From the NCBI RefSeq assembly GCF_008764295.1, contig NZ_VTQX01000015.1, forward strand, positions 38,071 through 102,070: 64,000 bases of DNA. Direction: 5' to 3'. This document shows, in pieces, positions 15,136-23,986 of this stretch. The translations under genes were made by a program, and so were the position numbers. The notes beneath the pieces are model-generated. The model was not told where the DNA came from. It saw only the letters and a list, made by a program, of their open reading frames with translations, and did no database searches. This DNA comes from Bacillus methanolicus (GTDB lineage Bacteria; Bacillota; Bacilli; Bacillales; Cytobacillaceae). Positions within the stretch are counted from its first letter, which is position 1. Every line of letters begins with the position of its first letter.

Positions 15136-16683
15136 ATGCTTTTAGAAGCGATTGGCATAAAGTTTTATATCAAGGATCAACTACTATTAGATATTGAGCG
15201 CATTCAAGTTAATCAAGGCGAGCGCATCGGCCTAATTGGCAAAAACGGAACTGGGAAGACCACTTTATTAGAGGTGATCGCAGGAAAAAAACAGGCTGAT
15301 GAAGGAATGATCCAACTGAATAGCACATGTGAGCTTTTACCTCAGCTCAAACGTTCTAACACCACTAAAAGTGGTGGTGAAGTGACGCAAGAATATATTA
15401 TTGAGGCACTGGCGAGTAATCCGGAAATATTATTAGCAGATGAACCGACTACCCATTTAGATACAGAGCATATTGAATGGTTAGAAAAAAAGTTGAGAGA
15501 CTGGCAAGGCGCCATCCTCTTGGTATCCCATGACAGAGCCTTTTTAGATACCCTTTGCACCTCGATTTGGGAGCTTGAAAATGGTCGCATTAAAGTGTAT
15601 AACGGCAATTACTCTGACTATTTGGAGCAGAAGGAGCTTGAATTGCGGAGCCATGCGGCAGCTTATGAAAAATTTGAACAAAAGAAAAAACAATTGGAAG
15701 AAGCATTGATTTTAAAAGAAAAGAAGGCAGCTCGCGCAACAAAAGCACCGAAAAAAGGAATTGAATCGAAAAAGGCAAAGCCGTATTTTGCCAAAAAACA
15801 AAAAAAGTTGCAAGCAGTTGCGAAATCAATTGAAACGAGATTGGAAAAACTTGAAAAGGTGGAAAAAATCAAGGAAACTCCCCCCATACAGATGGCATTG
15901 CCTAACGAAGAAGCGTTCACTGGCAGAACGATCCTCCGTGTCCTCAATGTAGCAGGAGGGTTTGCCAACCGTGTTCTCTGGAAAAAGGCGAGCTTTGAGG
16001 TGCGCGGCGGTGACAAACTAGCCATCGTTGGAGCAAATGGAAGCGGGAAAACGACGTTGCTGAAGAAAATCATTGAACAAGACGTCGGAATCACGCTTTC
16101 ACCCGCTGTAAAATATGGTTATTTCAGTCAAACAATCGATCTCTTAGATTCTGAAAAGTCGATTTTGGAAAATGTGCAAATTTCATCTGAGCAAACAGAG
16201 ACCTTCATCCGTATCGTTTTAGCACGGCTCCATTTTTTCCGGGAGGATGTTTACAAGCAAGTTAAAGTTCTTAGTGGCGGGGAACGTGTCAAAGTCGCCC
16301 TCGCCAAATTATTCGTCAGTAATATTAATACACTAATTCTGGACGAACCAACTAACTTTCTTGACATCGAGGCCGTTGAAGCTTTGGAGTCTTTGCTGAT
16401 GGAATATAGAGGAACGATTATTTTCGTCTCCCACGACCGCCGCTTTATTGAAAAAATTGCAACAAGAATATTGACGATAGAAAATGAAGAGCTCCATGTA
16501 TTCGAAGGCACTTATCAGCAATACAAAAATTATGAGCCACGCTCAGAAGAAGAAGATAATCTTCTCCTTCTGGAAACGAAAATCACTGAGGTATTGAGCA
16601 GGTTAAGCATTGAACCGAGCGCTGAACTCGAACAAGAATTTCAAAGATTGCTAGCTATTAAAAGAAAAGCGTTAGAGAAGTAA
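15136..16683 (+). CDS. Vga-type ABC-F ribosomal protection protein
   Basis: A 515-residue soluble protein with two ATPase domains and no membrane segment. NBD1: GKNGTGKTT (36-44), signature KSGGE, Walker B LLADEPTTHLD. NBD2: GANGSGKTT, LSGGERVKVALA, LILDEPTNFLD. The Lys/Glu-rich linker (about 170-265) is the arm that reaches the peptidyl transferase centre. The C-terminal ITEVLSRLSIEPS-ELEQEFQ and the interdomain AKPYFAKKQKKL match staphylococcal Vga proteins, which displace lincosamides, streptogramin A and pleuromutilins from the ribosome. The attenuator leader fits drug induction. The actual spectrum is not known. Confidence 0.93.
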   Translation: MLLEAIGIKFYIKDQLLLDIERIQVNQGERIGLIGKNGTGKTTLLEVIAGKKQADEGMIQLNSTCELLPQLKRSNTTKSGGEVTQEYIIEALASNPEILLADEPTTHLDTEHIEWLEKKLRDWQGAILLVSHDRAFLDTLCTSIWELENGRIKVYNGNYSDYLEQKELELRSHAAAYEKFEQKKKQLEEALILKEKKAARATKAPKKGIESKKAKPYFAKKQKKLQAVAKSIETRLEKLEKVEKIKETPPIQMALPNEEAFTGRTILRVLNVAGGFANRVLWKKASFEVRGGDKLAIVGANGSGKTTLLKKIIEQDVGITLSPAVKYGYFSQTIDLLDSEKSILENVQISSEQTETFIRIVLARLHFFREDVYKQVKVLSGGERVKVALAKLFVSNINTLILDEPTNFLDIEAVEALESLLMEYRGTIIFVSHDRRFIEKIATRILTIENEELHVFEGTYQQYKNYEPRSEEEDNLLLLETKITEVLSRLSIEPSAELEQEFQRLLAIKRKALEK

Positions 16684-16855
16684 AAACAACAGCACAGGGC
16701 AAAAAACGCCCCTGCGATGATAAGGAAAATCGCTCTCCTTCATGCTCTTCGTTGTCTGAACAATTATTGACTGTCTTTCGGCAACTTACGGTGCAATCCA
16801 CTTATGGATGCTTCAGGTAATTAATCGATGAATCACCTTAACTTATAACAAAAAC

Positions 16856-16890
16856 AAAGGTGATCGGGAAATCCGTCCGATCACCTTTAT
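16856..16890. terminator. Bidirectional terminator
   Basis: AAAGGTGATCGG (16856-16867) pairs perfectly with CCGATCACCTTT (16877-16888) between the convergent ABC-F and YbaK-type genes. Confidence 0.85.
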
Positions 16891-16909
16891 TTGACCAAAA
16901 GTCTATTAT

Positions 16910-17407
16910 TCATGATATTGCTACCGCTGATTCATCCGTCCAGCCTTTACAGACATCAACCCAATCCTCTGCTCCTGCGTATTCTTGAATTTCTTCACAC
17001 GAAAGTTCAATCGCTGAATTTATGCTCCCGCATGCTGGAAATAAGGTGTCAAAGCGTTTCATCGAAACATCGAGATAAACATCCAAATTATTCGCTAAAC
17101 CGAAAGGACAAACTCCACCGATCTTATGTCCAGTTTGTGCAAATACTTCGTCAGGAGAGAGCATCCGAGCCTTAAAACCAAAAGTCTGGCGAAACTTTTT
17201 GTTGTCTATTTTCGCATCTCCAGCAGCGACCACAAGAATCGCTTGCTTCCCTTCACCTCGAAAGGAAATGGTTTTGGCAATCCTAGCTGGAATGACTCCA
17301 ATGGCTTCCGCAGCCATATCAACAGTTGCACTCGATTGTTCAAAAATTTGCACATCTTTGTCCCTATTCCATTTCTTAAAATGTTCTAATACACTTTCTA
17401 ATGACAT
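16910..17407 (-). CDS. YbaK/EbsC-type aminoacyl-tRNA deacylase
   Basis: A 165-residue trans-editing protein that hydrolyses mischarged tRNA, such as Cys-tRNA(Pro) or Ala-tRNA(Pro). The family motifs ARIAKTISF, the active-site region KIGGVCPFGL (GVCPFG) and the FPACGS loop are present. It resembles B. subtilis YwhH. The ATG at 17407 follows GGGAGGG; twelve upstream in-frame codons lie before that site and are not included. Monocistronic. Confidence 0.88.
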   Translation of the reverse strand: MSLESVLEHFKKWNRDKDVQIFEQSSATVDMAAEAIGVIPARIAKTISFRGEGKQAILVVAAGDAKIDNKKFRQTFGFKARMLSPDEVFAQTGHKIGGVCPFGLANNLDVYLDVSMKRFDTLFPACGSINSAIELSCEEIQEYAGAEDWVDVCKGWTDESAVAIS

Positions 17408-17483
17408 CGAGTTCCCTCCCAGCTTTTTACCATATAATAACACGCTTTAACGCAGTGAAGCAATCGTTATCAACCATTATTGC

Positions 17484-18239
17484 TTAACGGCCAAACAATC
17501 TACTCCAAAATCCCCTTTTCACTTGCGTGTCAGCTTTTTCACTTAATAACGGCTCTTGCTCTTCCTCTTTTTCTATTAATACTCCTTTTTCCTTTGCTTC
17601 CTTAATCCAACTCGGAAATTCATTCAGAAGCATATCGTAGAGCTGTTCATCAGAGATGGCATCGACATCTTCAATATGAATAAAGTTCGCATTATCCACA
17701 AATCGACCTTCGAGTGTATCTATTTTTCGTAAAAAATCAAAATTCCCATTACCAATCCCAACAAATTGCCAAAATAGTGGTTTAATAGATGTCCCTTCAA
17801 TGATTGGTTTAATCGATCTTTTACATCCACCATCATTAATAAAAACGATAAAGGCAGGGTCATCACTTATCTCTTCCTTCGTATATTTCTTGACAACATC
17901 CTTCATCACAGGTGGTTCATCGTTTCTACCAAATTTATGTATCAGCTCATTCTCTAGAATGTACCGATTGACATATCCTTCGAAATCTCTTTCCGTTACC
18001 GGGTTCAATCTCGAAAACTCGTTATCATACACCCATACATCCAAAGCACCATCATCATCAAATTGTGACGCAACCGCAAGTATGCGCTCCACCACTTTTT
18101 GAACCGTACCATTATTGTATAAAGTTCGCATTGAACCTGTAATATCCAGAACCAATCCGACTCGAGCTCTCACTGTCGTCAGTTTCTTTTTTTCCAAAAT
18201 GATTTTTACCGTTTTCTTTTGCAAGTCAATTGTCGCCAT
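17484..18239 (-). CDS. VWA-domain protein (TerF-like)
   Basis: A 251-residue protein with a von Willebrand A domain resembling the one of TerF-type tellurium/stress proteins. The metal site is DITGSM (about 31-36) followed by the central FIVFINDGG strand and VGIGNGNFDFLRKID. The C-terminal 50 residues are charged and end in GFWSRLFGR. The start follows GGAGGAGG. Partner TerC/TerD genes are not in the window, so it stands alone here. It probably folds in the cytoplasm and binds a protein partner through Mg2+. Confidence 0.8.
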   Translation of the reverse strand: MATIDLQKKTVKIILEKKKLTTVRARVGLVLDITGSMRTLYNNGTVQKVVERILAVASQFDDDGALDVWVYDNEFSRLNPVTERDFEGYVNRYILENELIHKFGRNDEPPVMKDVVKKYTKEEISDDPAFIVFINDGGCKRSIKPIIEGTSIKPLFWQFVGIGNGNFDFLRKIDTLEGRFVDNANFIHIEDVDAISDEQLYDMLLNEFPSWIKEAKEKGVLIEKEEEQEPLLSEKADTQVKRGFWSRLFGR

Positions 18240-18331
18240 TTTACTCCTCCTCCCATATTTCTTCTATCATAGCGCAAAGTAAAATAAAGGGATTTAAGTA
18301 GTGATAATTTGATGCTTTTTTCCTAGAAAAA

Positions 18332-18520
18332 TTATAACCAGCTTTCTGGAGTTAAAAATACTACGACAACAACACAAATAAATATAAACGCAAGCAAGAT
18401 TAATAGTTTCATTAGCCCTTTTTTACTCAGGCCATTATTTTCAGTCGATTCTTTTCGCGTGATCATTAGTCCAATGATGATTCCAATGATGACAATCGCT
18501 AGCAGAAAGTAACCTCCCAT
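18332..18520 (-). CDS. Small two-helix membrane protein
   Basis: A 62-residue protein: hydrophobic residues 4-20, a polar loop TRKESTENNGLSKKG, then hydrophobic 38-56. The ATG follows GGAGGG by nine bases. It lies 18 bases after the gene at 18539-18916 and probably belongs to the same operon under the Xre-type regulator. Function unknown. Confidence 0.65.
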   Translation of the reverse strand: MGGYFLLAIVIIGIIIGLMITRKESTENNGLSKKGLMKLLILLAFIFICVVVVVFLTPESWL

Positions 18521-18538
18521 GACATAAATCCCTCCAAT

Positions 18539-18916
18539 CTAGTAGATTCTTGAATAAACAACGAATGAGATAAATATTGTACAGATAATTAATGCCGTTA
18601 AAATATGCAGTAATTCATTAGCAGCCAATATAAAAAATTCTATTTGCAAACCTAAATTAAAAATAATTAAGTACACTATTAAAGCAATTACAGAAAAGAA
18701 CATCCCTTTTTCTCTTATCAGCTTCATCCGCTCATCTTTCTGCAAAAAATGTGGTGAGAGATAGCTTAAGCAAAAGCACATTACTGCGAGCGCAAACATT
18801 AATAAAAAGCTTGTATTAAACGGTTCATCTGCCACAAGATTGGTAACTATTAGCAAACCTCCAATGGCAATAAAGAACAGACCGAGAATTAAAAATAAGA
18901 TTCTATTGTTTCGCAT
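18539..18916 (-). CDS. Four-helix membrane protein of the Xre operon
   Basis: A 125-residue protein with four membrane segments (about 6-25, 32-50, 66-84, 96-120). I start at ATG 18916 after AAAAGGGGGG; the frame is open upstream but overlaps the regulator in another frame. It overlaps the end of the Xre-type regulator by 14 bases. Pairs of a small Xre regulator and a four-helix membrane protein are common in Firmicutes; their role is unknown. Confidence 0.75.
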   Translation of the reverse strand: MRNNRILFLILGLFFIAIGGLLIVTNLVADEPFNTSFLLMFALAVMCFCLSYLSPHFLQKDERMKLIREKGMFFSVIALIVYLIIFNLGLQIEFFILAANELLHILTALIICTIFISFVVYSRIY

Positions 18917-19127
18917 CTTTTTTCCCCCTTTTCTCTTCTTCAAAAACAAATAATTCCTCAATTGTAGTATTAAACGTTTTAGCAAGCAGAAATGCAAGTG
19001 GAAGCGAAGGCGAGTATTTCCCCTTTTCAATCGAAATAATCGTCTGTCTTGAAACCCCTAATTTTTCAGCTAAACGATCTTGGGACAAGCCAAATTTTTT
19101 TCGATATTCAACTACATGATTTTTCAA
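18903..19127 (-). CDS. Xre-family small transcriptional regulator
   Basis: A 74-residue single-domain helix-turn-helix protein of the compact Cro/CI type. The HTH is LSQDRLAEKLGVSRQTIISIE (residues about 15-35) followed by KGKYSPSLPLAFLLAKTFNTTIEELF, typical of the YozG-like group. The likely start is TTG 19127, six bases after AGGTGG; another TTG lies two codons upstream. It leads an operon with two small membrane proteins. Confidence 0.85.
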   Translation of the reverse strand: MKNHVVEYRKKFGLSQDRLAEKLGVSRQTIISIEKGKYSPSLPLAFLLAKTFNTTIEELFVFEEEKRGKKDAKQ

Positions 19128-19262
19128 TAACAACCACCTACCCTACTTTTAGTATAAATGTAAAAGAAACTTTACGTCAAGTTCCCTTTACATTCAATCA
19201 AAAAAAAGTTCAGAGCTTTGACAACTCTAAACTCAAGAATATCCGGGGTAATCAAGGTTTTC

Positions 19263-20015
19263 TTATAACAATTCCTTTATACGTTTCATGACTGAATGAA
19301 TCGTTAACCGATGAAATGAAATGAGCTCGCCTTTAAATACAACTGCGAAAATCCCATAAGGAGTTGGCGACAGCTCCATTAACTCAGCCCTATCTTTAAA
19401 ATCGATCATTTCCACATCTAGTCCTAATTTTTGCGCTCCTATTTTTATATTTTCGGTCGCAACCTCAACATAAGGACATTGAAAAGAGCGTAATATCGTA
19501 AGATCAGTGAATTTCTTTAACCTCTCATCCCAATTGGTTGGGAAGACTGGCAGTGGTGCGTGATCAGCAAACTGATATACGAGTAACTCAAAGTTATAAG
19601 GAGCTGTGTCCACTAATGTGAAACCATTTTTCAAAAAAATGTCCTTGCTTGGTGTCCAGGAAGTGTGGGAGTTGGTCACTACAACTACACCATATTTAGA
19701 CTCTTTTTTGGCATCTTCAAGGCATCTATGAAGCAATTTACTGCCGTAGCCTTTACCTGTTTTGCTTACCCATAAGCAATGGATCACTAAATAGTTATCA
19801 GCATGAACAACTCTGGAAGAATGTTGTGCTTCCGTATATTCAATAAAACCGACTTGTTTCTTATGTTCAAGTAACTGAATATATTTTAATCCTTCTTCAA
19901 ATTGGGCATTCAACCACTTATTTTTATTTATGTATCCCATTGATTTCTTCTTGCTTCTTAAACAATAGCTCCCCATTCCTTCGAGAAATTCTCCGTCTAA
20001 TTCTATCAATTCCAA
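19263..20015 (-). CDS. GNAT acetyltransferase with YoaP-type C-terminal domain
   Basis: A 250-residue protein, the length of B. subtilis YoaP. The N-terminal part (about 1-150) is a GNAT fold with the acetyl-CoA loop GKGYGSKLL (about 92-100); the C-terminal part (about 155-250) is the YoaP-like domain with a thioredoxin-like FQCPYVEVA stretch in which a single Cys-Pro remains. I start at TTG 20015: AAAAAGGAG stands seven bases upstream and covers the csaA stop, which removes the overlap that earlier starts would create. Acceptor substrate unknown. Confidence 0.75.
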   Translation of the reverse strand: MELIELDGEFLEGMGSYCLRSKKKSMGYINKNKWLNAQFEEGLKYIQLLEHKKQVGFIEYTEAQHSSRVVHADNYLVIHCLWVSKTGKGYGSKLLHRCLEDAKKESKYGVVVVTNSHTSWTPSKDIFLKNGFTLVDTAPYNFELLVYQFADHAPLPVFPTNWDERLKKFTDLTILRSFQCPYVEVATENIKIGAQKLGLDVEMIDFKDRAELMELSPTPYGIFAVVFKGELISFHRLTIHSVMKRIKELL

Positions 20016-20028
20016 ATGGGACTCCTTT

Positions 20029-20358
20029 TTAGGCAACCGGTGTCCCATTTGGAACCTCCTCATCGATACTCAACAGCACGACATCATCTGCCTCTGGAAC
20101 TCCCCCAAGTACTAATACTTCTGATTTAAAACCGGCAATTCTCCGCGGAGGAAAATTGACTACCGCTACTATTTGTCGTCCGATGATCTGTTCAGGGGTA
20201 TACCGTTTCGTAATTTGTGCAGATGAACGTTTGATTCCTAGTTCACCAAAATCGATTTCCAATTTAAGCGCTGGCTTTCGTGCCTCTGGAAACGGCTCCG
20301 CTTTTACTATCGTACCAACGCGCAAATCCAACTTCATAAAATCTTCAATCGTTGCCAT
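20029..20358 (-). CDS. csaA: Chaperone/tRNA-binding protein CsaA
   Basis: A 109-residue OB-fold protein. The sequence [29 protein letters not shown] at the start and [37 protein letters not shown] are those of CsaA, a homodimer related to the tRNA-binding domain of Met-tRNA synthetase, reported to have export-related chaperone activity. Full length. The ATG follows GGAGGAG. It is probably transcribed with the YoaP-like gene, 13 bases downstream. Confidence 0.95.
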   Translation of the reverse strand: MATIEDFMKLDLRVGTIVKAEPFPEARKPALKLEIDFGELGIKRSSAQITKRYTPEQIIGRQIVAVVNFPPRRIAGFKSEVLVLGGVPEADDVVLLSIDEEVPNGTPVA

Positions 20359-20453
20359 TTTTATCTCCTCCTATGACTTTCATTTTAATGAAGTGAGCAA
20401 AATGAAGCAATATTATGACCATTTTATCGCATAATAGAGATTGAGGTGAAATC

Positions 20454-21635
20454 ATGTACAAGTTATTATCACATAATGATTTAGATGGGGTTGGATGCGG
20501 AATCCTTGCGAAACTGGCCTTTGGCAAGGACGTACAGGTTCGTTACAACTCAATTGCTGCATTAAATCGGGAAGTGGAATTATTTTTTGAGAATGATGAT
20601 CCAGAAACGGTTCTTTTTATAACAGACTTATCTATTAATGAAAAAAATGAAAAAAACATAGAAGCCTTTTTTCAATCAGGGGGAAAAGTGCAGCTTATTG
20701 ACCACCACAAAACATCCTTAAATTATAATCAGTATGATTGGGGGAACGTTATCGTTGAAGATGACGATGGGAAGCTTACTTCAGCAACCTCCCTTTTTTA
20801 TCACTATTTGATCGAAAAAGGCCATTTATCGAAAACAGAAGCGTTGGACGAATTTGTTGAACTTGTTCGCCAGTATGATACATGGGAATGGGAAAAGAAC
20901 GATAATCAGCAAGCTCAACGCCTTAACGCACTCTTCTTCCTTGTTTCAATTGATGAGTTTGAGAAAAAGATGCTTGAGCGCCTTAAATCATTTGATCATT
21001 TTCAATTTGATGATTTTGAGAAAAAAATTCTAGATATGGAAGAGGGGAAAATTGAGCGCTACATTCGCCGAAAAAGAAGGGAGATCGTTCAAGCACAAAT
21101 CAACGATCATTTTGCTGGTGTCGTCTATGCTGAATCCTACCATTCTGAGCTTGGAAACGAACTAGGCAAAGAATATCCACACTTAGATTATATCGCTATT
21201 ATCAATATGGGTGGCAAACGATTGGGCTTTCGTACGATTCATGATCATATAGACGTTTCGAAGATTGCAGAAAAATTAGGTGGGGGCGGACATGCAAAAG
21301 CAGCCGGATGCACGCTGACTGAAAATGCCTATAAGTTGTATGTTAGCAACACCTTTCAACTTGAGCCCCTGCATGAGGATGCAAAAAATAACCGTTATAA
21401 CGTCAAGGGGGTCTCCTTTGGAACACTGTATTTAAATCGCCGCGAAGATCATTTTTTCATACATTCAAACACAAATTCTGAATGGATAATCGAAAAAAAT
21501 CGCAGGCAATTAGCTCAAACATTCTCCAGCTTTACAGAAGCTGAGAAATTTCTTAAACGTACTGAAGCTTGCTGGTTAACAGATGACGATCATTTTGTAA
21601 ACTATTTAAAAAATGAAGTGAAAAAACGAAAATGA
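20454..21635 (+). CDS. nrnB: NanoRNase NrnB (DHH phosphoesterase)
   Basis: A 393-residue DHH-DHHA1 protein close to B. subtilis NrnB (YngD), which degrades 2-5 nt RNA fragments from the 3' end. Metal-binding motifs are HNDLDGVGC (7-15), TDLS (about 57-60), DHHKT (about 81-85) and a later Asp; the DHHA1 substrate-binding motif is GGGGHAKAAG (about 278-287). A C-terminal extension of 100 residues is typical. Preceded by GAGGTG. Divergent from csaA and closed by its own terminator. Confidence 0.92.
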   Translation: MYKLLSHNDLDGVGCGILAKLAFGKDVQVRYNSIAALNREVELFFENDDPETVLFITDLSINEKNEKNIEAFFQSGGKVQLIDHHKTSLNYNQYDWGNVIVEDDDGKLTSATSLFYHYLIEKGHLSKTEALDEFVELVRQYDTWEWEKNDNQQAQRLNALFFLVSIDEFEKKMLERLKSFDHFQFDDFEKKILDMEEGKIERYIRRKRREIVQAQINDHFAGVVYAESYHSELGNELGKEYPHLDYIAIINMGGKRLGFRTIHDHIDVSKIAEKLGGGGHAKAAGCTLTENAYKLYVSNTFQLEPLHEDAKNNRYNVKGVSFGTLYLNRREDHFFIHSNTNSEWIIEKNRRQLAQTFSSFTEAEKFLKRTEACWLTDDDHFVNYLKNEVKKRK

Positions 21636-21662
21636 GGGTTTTTCTATTGGAAACCCTCATTC
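21632..21662 (+). terminator. Hairpin overlapping the nrnB stop
   Basis: AATGAGGGTTT (21632-21642) pairs with AAACCCTCATT (21652-21662). The left arm includes the stop codon; the T tract is weak. Confidence 0.6.
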
Positions 21663-21775
21663 TTACGAATATTTGACCCTATTTTTGAACGCAAGCAAGC
21701 ATAATCATACGGGCTTATTAGTCATTTCTGCCTTTCAAAGGCAAAAATGGCTTTGAATTAAACTTGCAAAATTAG

Positions 21776-21847
21776 ATATATCAGCGATTTTTTTCATATA
21801 TCGGCGAAAAATGAAATATATCGGCGAAAATCGGAATATATCAGCGA
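21776..21847. repeat. Four 20-bp-phased copies of ATATATCRGCGA
   Basis: The 12-mer ATATATCRGCGA occurs at 21776, 21796, 21816 and 21836, exactly 20 bases apart, with AT-rich spacers of differing sequence. It lies between the convergent ends of nrnB and the siderophore operon. Confidence 0.8.
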
Positions 21848-21889
21848 AACACCAAAATCACAACCAAAAGGCCACCAGAAAGACCAATT

Positions 21890-22897
21890 TTATTTTTTTA
21901 ACAACAAATACATAAAATACGGTGCACCAATTAACGCAACCATAATACCTGCAGGAACTCCATCCGGGTCAACAAGATTTCTGCCAATCGTATCTGCCAA
22001 AGTAAGGAGCCAGCCTCCGAGCAAGATGGCTACTGGGATATAAAGCTGATTTCTAGGACCTACTAATGCTTTAGCGATATGGGGGGCCATTAAACCAATA
22101 AAGGCGATCCCACCCGTTACCGAAACAGCAGCTGCGGCCAATGCAACTGCAGCCAACAACAAGGTGACTCTTTCTTTTTCTACTGCTACACCTACACCCA
22201 CCGCTACCGGCTCACTCACCCCTAATAAATTTAAACGGTTAGCACGATAAAGGGTAAAAGGAACCAACACAATCAACCACGGCAAAATGGCCAAAATAAA
22301 CGGCCAATCCGCACCCCAAATATTCCCGTTCAGCCACTTAGCAATAAAATCGACCTTAAATGGATCAACCGCTGAGAAAATAATAATCATCACACCGGAA
22401 AACGCCATGGAAAAACCGACGCCAATTAATACTAACCTTACAGGCTGTAGACCTGTTTTACGATCATAAGAAAAAAGATAAAGGAGCGCTGCCGTCAACA
22501 TCGCACCAGCAAAAGCGACAACTGGCAATAGATAGACAAATGAGCCACTGCTTACTGGAATGAACAGATAAAAAATAGCAACCCCTAACCCAGCACCAGC
22601 GTTTATCCCAATAATCCCTGGATCCGCTAAATCATTGCGTGTAATTCCCTGTAAAATGGATCCTGATAAAGCGAGGGCCATCCCTGCCAGCAAGGTGACA
22701 ATCAATCTTGGCATCCGAACGGAGAAAATAACGAACTCTTCTTTAAATGTTCCTTGACCTAATAAAGTGGGGATAAGGCGATCAAAAGAAACAGATGAAC
22801 TGCCAATTCCCATGCCAATGACCGCAGTTGCTATAATCACAATGGTTAAGAGCAATAATGTCAGCCTTTGTTTTTTAACAACACTTGGATGAATCAT
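21890..22897 (-). CDS. Iron-siderophore ABC transporter permease (FecCD family), second subunit
   Basis: A 335-residue permease with about ten membrane segments. Family motifs LPRLIVTLLAGMALALSGSILQG, NDLADPGIIGINAGAG and the ATPase-contact region GGIAFIGLMAPHIAKALVG are present (each quoted only in part of a longer match). It resembles B. subtilis YfhA. The ATG overlaps the upstream permease by ATGA, and the two would form the heterodimeric channel. Last gene of the Fur-controlled operon. Confidence 0.9.
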   Translation of the reverse strand: MIHPSVVKKQRLTLLLLTIVIIATAVIGMGIGSSSVSFDRLIPTLLGQGTFKEEFVIFSVRMPRLIVTLLAGMALALSGSILQGITRNDLADPGIIGINAGAGLGVAIFYLFIPVSSGSFVYLLPVVAFAGAMLTAALLYLFSYDRKTGLQPVRLVLIGVGFSMAFSGVMIIIFSAVDPFKVDFIAKWLNGNIWGADWPFILAILPWLIVLVPFTLYRANRLNLLGVSEPVAVGVGVAVEKERVTLLLAAVALAAAAVSVTGGIAFIGLMAPHIAKALVGPRNQLYIPVAILLGGWLLTLADTIGRNLVDPDGVPAGIMVALIGAPYFMYLLLKK

Positions 22898-23904
22898 GTG
22901 AATGCTTTCCCTCCTTTACGAACAATGAAAAGGAAGAATGGTAATCCTAAAATGGACACGATTGCAGCAACCGGCGTTTCATATGGAGCGCTAATCGTCC
23001 GCCCAAGCGTATCTGCCAACAGCATAAAGCCTCCGCCGACCATAATCGACATCGGAATAATAAAGCGATAGTCCGTTCCCACGACTGCCCGTACGATATG
23101 AGGCACCATGAGTCCAATAAAGGCCATATTCCCAATTAACGCGACTGCAGCTCCAGCAAGAATGATAATAATAAAAAACAAAATTGCTTTCACTTGGGTT
23201 GTTTTCTGTCCTAACCCAACCGCCACCTCTTCATTTAAGCTTAAAATCGTCAGTTGTTTAGAAAGGAATAGAGCAAACAATAGGCCGATTACAATAAATG
23301 GAACAATAACTTGAAGCTGACTCCAAGTTGTGCCCACCAAACCGCCCGCCGTCCACATTGAGACATTTTTTGAAATCTTAAAATAGAGCCCGATCCCTTC
23401 AGCTATCGCTGTTAAAAAAGCAGAAACAGCTGCTCCAGCTAACACGATGCGAAAAGGAGAAAACCCGCCTTTTTTCACTGCTCCAAGACCTATAACCATG
23501 GCAGTTCCTACCCCAGCTCCGATAAAGCAAGCAATCATAATGCTAAAATAATTAGCTGTTGGAATAAAGGCCAATGTTACCGCTAAAGCGACGTTTGCCC
23601 CCGCTGTTAGACCAAGCAGACCTGGATCTGCTAACGGATTGCGGGTCACCCCCTGCATAATTGCCCCTGAAACAGCAAGCGCAGCCCCAACAAATGCTGC
23701 AGCAACTTCACGTGGCAGGCGGATCTCACGGATCATTGCCAGCTTGTCCCCACTTTCATTCGTTGCTATGGCAAACCAAATATCTTTCAATGTTGTATCT
23801 GCTGCTCCGAAAACAAGAGCAGCAGCAAATACAGCAATAAAAAGCACAATTCCTATTATTAGCTTGTATGTAAATGGAATGAAAGGTTTATATTGTCTCG
23901 TCAT
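22894..23904 (-). CDS. Iron-siderophore ABC transporter permease (FecCD family), first subunit
   Basis: A 336-residue permease, YfiZ-like, with the motifs LPREVAAAFVGAALAVSG, TRNPLADPGLLGL and MAFIGLMVPHIVRAVVG. I start at ATG 23904 after AAGAGAG; an ATG at 23940 directly abuts a strong hairpin and has no ribosome site. It pairs with the downstream permease. In the operon ATPase, binding protein, permease, permease it is third. Confidence 0.9.
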   Translation of the reverse strand: MTRQYKPFIPFTYKLIIGIVLFIAVFAAALVFGAADTTLKDIWFAIATNESGDKLAMIREIRLPREVAAAFVGAALAVSGAIMQGVTRNPLADPGLLGLTAGANVALAVTLAFIPTANYFSIMIACFIGAGVGTAMVIGLGAVKKGGFSPFRIVLAGAAVSAFLTAIAEGIGLYFKISKNVSMWTAGGLVGTTWSQLQVIVPFIVIGLLFALFLSKQLTILSLNEEVAVGLGQKTTQVKAILFFIIIILAGAAVALIGNMAFIGLMVPHIVRAVVGTDYRFIIPMSIMVGGGFMLLADTLGRTISAPYETPVAAIVSILGLPFFLFIVRKGGKAFT

Positions 23905-23940
23905 CCGTCTCTCTTCTTTCGTAGATTTGAACGTATGCAT

Positions 23941-23977
23941 AAAACAAGGAATTCTCGATAAAAGAATTCCTCGTTTT
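23941..23977 (-). terminator. Intra-operon hairpin after the binding-protein gene
   Basis: AAAACAAGGAATTCT (23941-23955) pairs with AGAATTCCTCGTTTT (23963-23977). It separates the binding protein from the permeases and would attenuate or stabilise the transcript, giving more binding protein than permease. Confidence 0.7.
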
Positions 23978-23986
23978 GTTCGTTCA

